A stretch of 10,000 nt of DNA from Botryococcus braunii. Its lineage: Eukaryota > Chlorophyta > Trebouxiophyceae. Under the pieces are notes generated by a model that had not been told where the DNA came from, made no database searches, and saw nothing but the letters and a program-made list of their open reading frames with translations. Where the stretch lies: NCBI GenBank assembly GCA_002005505.1, contig KV908479.1, forward strand, positions 221,752-231,751, in the 5' to 3' direction. The first letter of the stretch is position 1, and each line of letters begins with the position of its first letter. Of the stretch, positions 1-6,260 are shown piece by piece. The position numbers and the translations under genes are program-made.

Positions 1-62
<62 letters not shown>
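1..62. repeat. (TG)n microsatellite at window edge
   Basis: Pure TG dinucleotide repeat of about 31 units running off the left edge, so its true length is unknown. It passes into a G-rich stretch at 61-80 and an impure TG/CG stretch to about 102. If the acceptor proposed at 177 is right, the repeat lies in the last intron of the hydrolase-like gene. Confidence 0.97.
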
Positions 63-70
<8 letters not shown>

Positions 71-177
71 GGGGGGGGGTGTGTGTCTGTGTGCGTGCGT
101 GGGACAGAGGGAGGGGGGGGGGGGCCTGCAAACAGGGCGGAGGGCCCTTGCTGTGGGCTCCCGGGCCTGGCCCCTAG

Positions 178-411
178 GTGGCAGGTTTGGCAATGGAGGT
201 GGAAGCGGGAGGGCGGGTGGTGGAGCAGGCAGTGAGCCAGGAGGCCATGGTGAACTTTGTGGAGGCAGTTAGAGCAGCAGAAAAGGTGGAGATCGAGTAC
301 AAGGTGTATGAAGGAGCTCCTCATCTGATTACACATTGGCCGCTGTGCCGAGACCAGCTGGCAACAGACATTGCTGACTGGGTCCTTTCCGGCTCCCGAA
401 ACTCCGACTGA
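178..411 (+). CDS. Last exon of an alpha/beta-hydrolase-fold protein (partial)
   Basis: Terminal coding exon of about 77 residues ending at TGA 409-411. I start it after the acceptor-like cccctag at 171-177, because that TAG is an in-frame stop and the reading frame is open from there. The key segment is [11 protein letters not shown] (residues 44-54), followed by [14 protein letters not shown]. In alpha/beta hydrolases of the esterase/lipase type, a G-x-P-H segment near the C-terminus carries the catalytic histidine, preceded by a strand such as [10 protein letters not shown] and followed by a last helix ending in a 'DWV/EFV' pattern. The order here matches, with His49 as the candidate catalytic residue. 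The nucleophile elbow and acidic residue would lie on earlier exons left of the window. Substrate unknown. A (GT)n tract begins 11 bases after the stop, so it is probably in the 3' UTR. The assignment is by motif and layout, not by close homology. Confidence 0.6.
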   Translation: MAGLAMEVEAGGRVVEQAVSQEAMVNFVEAVRAAEKVEIEYKVYEGAPHLITHWPLCRDQLATDIADWVLSGSRNSD

Positions 412-421
412 GTGCTACTCT

Positions 422-452
422 CGTGTGTGTGTGTGCGTGCGTGCGCGCGCGC

Positions 453-506
<54 letters not shown>

Positions 507-519
507 ACGTGCGTGCGTG

Positions 520-563
<44 letters not shown>
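422..563. repeat. 142-bp alternating purine-pyrimidine tract, (GT)n with (GC)n core
   Basis: An unbroken alternation of purine and pyrimidine: GT repeats, then GTGC steps, a GCGCGC core at about 443-454, a long (GT)n run, a CACGTG/GCATGC-type interruption at about 505-521 that keeps the alternation, and (GT)n again. This is the classical sequence class that can adopt left-handed Z-DNA under negative supercoiling. It starts right after the stop codon of the upstream exon. Confidence 0.95.
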
Positions 564-564
<1 letters not shown>

Positions 565-882
565 AGGGGGGCTGAGGGACACACGCATGCACGCTCACTC
601 CCCTAGTCACGTGGAGTTGGGGACCTACTGCATGACTCTGCAACCAAGATTTTACCCACGCAGATGACTAAGGAATCTACAACGGAAGGGAGAGCTGAAG
701 AGGAAACATAACGGACACAATTGTTTGAAAAGTGGTTTGAACGTCCTGTGTACGAATATTTATGTCACAAAAATGCGCAACTTGAGTATTTAAAATTAAA
801 AGTGACGCCTATTCTAACCGCATACCATAAATCCATCATGCAGGGACGCGGAGCCTAGGGACCCAACATTCAAGGTGATAAT
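564..882. other. Intergenic stretch, no gene seen
   Basis: G-rich at first, then AT-richer, with short ORFs only. It probably holds the rest of the 3' UTR of the hydrolase-like gene, but no AATAAA was found. No RNA gene or transposon end was recognised. Confidence 0.5.
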
Positions 883-900
883 GAGAGGGAGAGAGGGGGG

Positions 901-997
<97 letters not shown>

Positions 998-1028
998 GGG
1001 AAGGGAGAGGGAGAGGGGGGGGGGGAGG
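883..1028. repeat. 146-bp homopurine tract with (GA)n core
   Basis: Only A and G occur from 883 to 1028. A (GA)n run of about 42 units (about 904-987) is flanked by G-rich segments on both sides. Such mirror-symmetric homopurine/homopyrimidine tracts can form intramolecular triplexes (H-DNA); this is a sequence-class property, not something shown here. Confidence 0.95.
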
Positions 1029-1098
1029 CGAGGGGGGTGCCTGTGTGGCTAGCCCTTGCGTCAGAATTTACAACAACGCATGCATGGTCTCCCTCCTG

Positions 1099-1164
1099 CC
1101 CCCCCCCCCCTCTCACACACACACACTCACACACACACTCACTCACTCTCACACACACACACCC
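1099..1164. repeat. C-run plus (CA)n/(TCAC)n low-complexity tract
   Basis: Twelve C at 1099-1110, followed by CA, TCAC and ACTC repeats to about 1164. Together with the 883-1028 tract it gives a purine-rich block followed by a pyrimidine-rich block on the same strand. Confidence 0.9.
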
Positions 1165-1410
1165 CAATCTCCATGTCCAAGTACCTTCATGGACAAGGGT
1201 TTTGTGAGGTGTACAGTCCAGTCCTCTTATCAGCGCAGATGGTTATGCATACATGCTCACTACAGGACAAAGGCGGACATTATTCAACGTGCTAAACGAT
1301 GAGGGAACGAACTGATTTACACAGGAGAATCTGGCTAGATCAAGCGTCTTGCCCTAACAGAGCTGGCAAGACACTGGGGACATGGGTAAAACTCAGCAAA
1401 GACATTGTGA
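1165..1410. other. Intergenic stretch, nothing identified
   Basis: No repeat or RNA gene seen. A plus-strand frame is open from about 1299 to 1559 and overlaps the start of the next item in a different frame. It could be an earlier part of the same decayed coding region, but I see no recognisable motif in it. Confidence 0.4.
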
Positions 1411-2144
1411 AATGCCCAAAATTGCAACCTGGCACCGTTGCAAGAGTTGCAGCACTTCTCATCAGAAGAAGCTATTTACATTCACAAAGGAGCACCTATC
1501 AGAATCAAAAGCTATCCTACTTGCAAACATGTCTTCCGTGCACCAGCTCAACTATCTAAAATCTTCACTGCTGATCACACGAGTGCTGTTTCTGCAAGTT
1601 TCCCTCTTCTCTACCTGTTGTACCAGCACACGCTGGACTGTGATTCAAAGGATCAGAATATAAAAGACACCTCAGAAGAGCCATTTATTAGTCCGGTACG
1701 AATCCTCCAGCCTGACTACTCTGCAAAGAACGCTATTGGGATTCACTTTGACACTAGTGTCAGCACACCCACTGACCAGCTTCGGCCACCAAATCCAGAA
1801 ATGCGAGATACGAGTTTTGAATATACAAGGCTTCCTCCCCTCTCAATATCACTACCAACAGTCGATTAAATTCTCTAATCAAATGCAACTTCCCATCGCA
1901 TGTGGTCCACAACAGGTTGCCAGCTGCAACAGACCAGCAAAATCAAAACCATTCTCCATGAAGATCTTCTTACATCAGAGCTCAAATAAAGGGCCCGCAA
2001 TCTGCCAAATCCAAAAAAGTTGAGGTTGCTGCCATTGGGGTTCCAGGAGAAAGCCTAGCATGGAAGTCTCCATTACAAACCTCATACACGTATCAAGATG
2101 CCAGTCAAAAGTTTAACTTTACACCACTGAATGTCCTTGTTTAA
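1411..2144 (+). pseudogene. Unidentified, apparently decayed plus-strand coding region
   Basis: One frame is open from 1411 to a TAA at 1867-1869 (about 150 residues; no convincing start codon) and has protein-like composition, e.g. SEEAIYIHKGAPIRIK and PEMRDTSFEYTRLPPL. From about 1863 a second frame stays open to a TGA at about 1959. Past that stop it continues to a TAA at 2142-2144 with another plausible stretch (KKVEVAAIGVPGESLAWKSP). The sequence therefore reads as a coding region with at least one frameshift and one internal stop. Alternatively these are exons whose splice sites I cannot place, or chance open frames. No domain is recognised, and there is no clear promoter or poly(A) signal. 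It lies tail to tail with the nine-exon minus-strand gene. Confidence 0.3.
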
Positions 2145-2296
2145 TCGTTGCACATCACGTATAATACAACTTTTTACCCCCGCTGCAAATGCTTTGATTT
2201 TGGCAAGGCAGCATATCCATAAAAGCTAACACATCGGTACACCAAAACATACAGAAATGGACCAATACCCAAAACCTTCTTGCTCTTAAAAAACCA

Positions 2297-2677
2297 ATGG
2301 CTTTCACAACCATAGACAATGTCCATTTGACATTTGACACTACAGTTTTGTTTTGTACAAAGGCAGATGCTTTCAAAGGCACAGCAGGCCAGGTCATGTC
2401 AACAGAGCAAACATGCGTAGAGGTCAAAATGGAGATAGAAAGTGCACGGCAGCAATCTTCTTTTCTGCTGCAAGGAAGGAACTTACTGCTGCTGGCAACA
2501 CAATCAGAATATAGATTGGCAGATATACACAATGCCGGCCCACTGACAGAACTTCTCCAGTTACTTCATCTCCTCCCTCCAGTTGTTTATTTTTACATAC
2601 ATGCAAAGCTGTGTTACATGGATGGCGCCCGACTCCGTCTCATTAGCACCACTGCCCTAGATGCTGAACGTTACTAA
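2297..2677 (+). CDS. Low-confidence plus-strand ORF of 126 residues
   Basis: An ORF beginning at ATG 2297 and ending at TAA 2675-2677. It has an amphipathic, protein-like middle part (KADAFKGTAGQVM, ESARQQSSFLLQGRNLLLL). It may be a further piece of the decayed region ending at 2144, or a chance open frame. The minus strand is also open over 2155-2532, but that product is cysteine-rich and patternless. The stretch overlaps the likely 3' UTR of the minus-strand gene. No family recognised. Confidence 0.2.
   Translation: MAFTTIDNVHLTFDTTVLFCTKADAFKGTAGQVMSTEQTCVEVKMEIESARQQSSFLLQGRNLLLLATQSEYRLADIHNAGPLTELLQLLHLLPPVVYFYIHAKLCYMDGARLRLISTTALDAERY
2586..2591 (-). promoter_or_regulatory. Candidate poly(A) signal AATAAA for the minus-strand gene
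   Basis: Read on the minus strand this is AATAAA, about 206 bases past the TGA stop at 2797-2799. It is the first canonical hexamer I found downstream of the gene. A single hexamer is weak evidence, since one is expected by chance every few kilobases. Confidence 0.35.
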
Positions 2678-2796
2678 TACTGAAAATCCGCTCAGGAAAC
2701 GCTCCATCCCGCAGAAGGCACTTACCCTTGACGTTGGCTGACCTAATTCCCCTCCCCTCTTTCAATGAAGAGTAGCTCAAGTGGCCAAGCCTTACT

Positions 2797-3339
2797 TCAT
2801 TCTTCCTTTTTTTGCTCTGAAAGGAATCGCAACCCCCGTGGGCGTGACCAGTGCGCAGAGACTTTTTCCTCTATACCATGGGAAAATTCGCGAAGAAGGG
2901 CTAAGGAGTGCTGCTCCAGCACCATCAGCTCCTCAAAAGCATGACTGGCATGATTTTGCAGGGCTTTGTTCCAGCCAAGTTGTGGAGCACGGGTGGAATT
3001 GCGGATCACTTCCACCTCGACGGCATTATCTGCATCAGATGGTGGTTGCTGAGTTGCCAGCTCAATTTTCTGGGCTGCTGGAGCATCACGGTTGACTTCC
3101 TTGCAAGATTGCACCTGCGGAGGAGGCAGACCGGCCGTCTTTTCCGATCGCACAGCTTCGAGAATCCGCTTGAGATAGTCTGCTGGTGGTTCCCCCGAGT
3201 CAGCCGTCCAGGAACGGGATGCCCCAGCACGCCTAGGCCGCTTCTTATGAGACCGCCTGGGTATCTGGCAAGGCTCACGACGGCCCAATTTCAAGGCCAA
3301 TGCGACACCGAGCAAACAGCAACCGAGAATAAAGACATC
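2797..3339 (-). CDS. Exon 9 (residues 467-646, membrane segment and tail)
   Basis: Begins DVFILGCCLLGVALALKLG, a 17-residue hydrophobic run that fits a single membrane-spanning helix. A strongly basic stretch follows (RREP, then RRSHKKRPRRAG), as expected on the cytosolic side by the positive-inside rule. The rest is polar and Pro/Ala/Glu-rich with two likely short helices (PADYLKRILEAVRSEK; AFEELMVLEQHSLALL), ending SEQKKEE and TGA. The frame is also open upstream to 3513, so the exact exon start depends on the acceptor choice. Confidence 0.65.
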   Translation of the reverse strand, partial: DVFILGCCLLGVALALKLGRREPCQIPRRSHKKRPRRAGASRSWTADSGEPPADYLKRILEAVRSEKTAGLPPPQVQSCKEVNRDAPAAQKIELATQQPPSDADNAVEVEVIRNSTRAPQLGWNKALQNHASHAFEELMVLEQHSLALLREFSHGIEEKVSAHWSRPRGLRFLSEQKKEE

Positions 3340-6076
3340 CTGCTCGCCCCAACCCCCCAACAAGTGGGTTTTTTGACACATACACACACAATCAGAGAAA
3401 AGACAGACTCGGGTCTCACTGAAACTTAAGTGGAACTTAACTGTACAATCAGTTTTGCAGGGCACTGGTGCGAGGGGTATTTGGTTTGATATGCAGGCAA
3501 AGATCATGATCAATGCACCCCATGAGCCAATCGCAATGGGCTCACTATCTTTAAGACTGTACTATGGCACAGACGATTGTAATGCCAGCAATTCAAAGCT
3601 GTACACAAGCAACATGATTTAGTGATTGCATTAACCCAACACGACACACCGCCCAAGCCATTTAGAAAGCAGTGCAGCTGGGTTCCAACGCACTTCGATC
3701 ATTGAAATGGTTGCGGCGTCCGCTGCGCATATTTTGTTCCACAGACGTACACCAGCATTACGTACAGCAGTTGCAGAACGACCCCCATGAACGCGAACGA
3801 TCTCCAAGCCATTGCGAGAGTGATGGCCAGCAATGCGTGCTCCCCGACCAGCATGGACCATGGCAACATCCAACCCCCTTTTGCTTGCGCGCGCAGCAAT
3901 GCCGAGACCCCTCCTTGCAGCGCGAAACACCTGTCGGCCCTAAGGTCCCATGCAAGACAATGTCATACAACTTGAATGTTACAAATGCTGACTAAGCTTA
4001 TGTACAGTTCGTGCCTCCATGTGCCCACAAACAAATCAATGTCTTATACTTGAAGGCCCACCTTAGCCCAAGGCACAAGCGCGCTGAACAAATTCAATGA
4101 AATGTGCAGGCTGCAGACTGCGAGGGAAACTCATCATGACAACTGACATTAACCATCATGCCGCCAACCACGCACCATAGAATATGCTGCTGTACGCACA
4201 ACAATACTGTTTGACATGACAAACCCACCTTTCCAATAATCTGTTTGATGAAGGGGCCAAAGCCAAGGTCCTCTGAGGTCTGTGTCGCAGTTGATCGACA
4301 AGGAGAAGGCGAAACACATCTCTTCTTTGATGCCTGCAAAAAGCCGGACATTGGTGTCAAATCTGAAGGTTTCAAATGGTCCAAAGCCCGAGATAAATGC
4401 AGGAAAGGTCAACCAGTGACAGTTTTTGACTCAGTACTCCTTACATCAAGGAGATCACAGCCGAGCCTACTGCCCAGCAGGGCCGCTAGCCACCTTTTCC
4501 GACCCCCTTTCTCAAAAACTGCCCAGTTTGCTGACAGACGACGCCTGTTGCAAATATACTACCATGACAATAACAGCTTTCCCGGCACATCATCCGTAAT
4601 CCCAAACCTCAAGTTGTATAATGCATCCCTTAAATTCCATGATACATTGTTATTATTCAGGCAGCCAATAATATAACTGTCAAGTTACTGCAAACGCAAC
4701 CCCGCCCACTCCACAACTCCCAAAAAGGCAGAGCAATTTTGGTACACCACAACAGATCACTGACAACAGAAGTGGGTAGACCCATTCCACTAGTGCTGCC
4801 TAACCCAGTTGTTGGGTTTAGAAGCCACGGCCATGCAAGGCTTTCAGCCCCCCTGAATACCCGCTGGACAGGGTGACACCGAACTACACACTATCTGCAA
4901 GAATCTCGGGTGGCTGGAGGTTCACCATAGCAACGGTGTCGACGCCCTTCCTGTCTGGTGAAGCTGGGGGCGACACAGCCGCTGACACCATAGAGTGAAT
5001 AGTTTCAAGTTTCTGATCCAGAATTTCCCCCACCAGAACAGCAAATTGCCCCTCGGAGTGTTTTAACTCAGCTGCTAAAGTGTCCCGCTCTTCCGTCAAC
5101 TCCCTGCAAGGCAAAAATCCAAGACCCCCACGCTTAATCATGCTATGGCTAATCTCAAAGTAATTTTGCCCGAAAGGTACCTTTCCACTTGCATTTTACA
5201 ACAATTACCCCTCTAGATTCAAAATCTATGTACCTTGACCACAGGAATCTGATTTCAAAACGCAGCACAAAGTTTACGGCAATGAATCCCACAATCCCAC
5301 CCCATCCCTAAAAAGCATTTGAGCACGCCCAGACAATGTATAGACAGTAGAGCAGGCACGCAGTACTACTTGCACACTGCAAAATCCATAACACTGCATA
5401 TCACCACTTGCTCGGCTTCTCATCTATCCAACTACGTAAAACTTGCTCACTGCAATTATTATCAGGTTAAGCTGATCCCTTCGCCATGAACTTCAAACTC
5501 AGCAAGCTAATTGACATTGGGACACCAGCAATTGGATCACATGGTCACAGACAGGCAAGCTACGCATTTGGTTAATATTCAAAATTATTCGCTATGAGAG
5601 ATGAACCCTTCTGAATACGTAAAGAGTGATTGCACCCCTCCTTAGCATCTAATAAGCAGATCAAGGCGCTGCACAAAATTCCAGATCACCTCAGCTTCCT
5701 CGCAAAAGCCTCCCTTTCAACATCACTGCTATTAACCACATTCTCAATTGCCCAGTTGTGTTGCGCTGACAACTTTTCAATAGTCTCCTGGAGCTCTTTG
5801 TTGCGCTTGATCAGTTCTTCCCTCTCAGTTTTGAAACGTTCAAGGGCAATCTTCAAATCATTCTCCTCCTGCAATGCAAGACATTTAAATCTTGCGACTG
5901 GCAGTGCCTCCAAGGAGCCTCTGCTGCCTTATGGGACATGGTAAACTCCTCAGATTTACTCCATCTACAGCCTCTTAGGGACTAGTCAAAACTCCTCAGA
6001 TTTATTTGCACCACATCCAAAAACAAAATGTGCCTCCCCCCCACCCCCTCCCCCTCTGTGCGCGCCCCATCAAGGG

Positions 6077-6110
<34 letters not shown>

Positions 6111-6190
6111 GACAGAGAGGGGGCGGGGGAGAGAGTGTGGGTGTGTGTGTGCGAGGGAGAGAGAGAGAGGGCGGGGGAGAGAGGAGGGGG

Positions 6191-6260
<70 letters not shown>

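Noticed and set aside
321..667. Several ORFs of His-Thr or Val-Cys repeats
   Set aside because: They are translations of the (GT)n/(CA)n tract, open only because the repeat has no stop codons.
814..1207. Ser-Leu and Arg-Glu repeat ORFs on both strands
   Set aside because: They are translations of the (GA)n/(CT)n tract and not genes. The same applies to the ORFs at 6002-6340.
2155..2532. 125-residue minus-strand ORF past the end of the nine-exon gene
   Set aside because: Cysteine-rich and patternless, located after the stop and around the likely poly(A) signal. It is probably 3' UTR or intergenic sequence.
2908..3429. 173-residue plus-strand ORF
   Set aside because: It is the antisense shadow of exon 9, which has a membrane segment, basic tail and in-phase splice support.
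4245..4676. 143-residue plus-strand ORF with protein-like composition
   Set aside because: It is antisense to exons 6 and 7, whose splice sites and phases fit a nine-exon model. The ORF has no recognisable motif and no supporting context. I keep some doubt because exon 6 is itself tentative.
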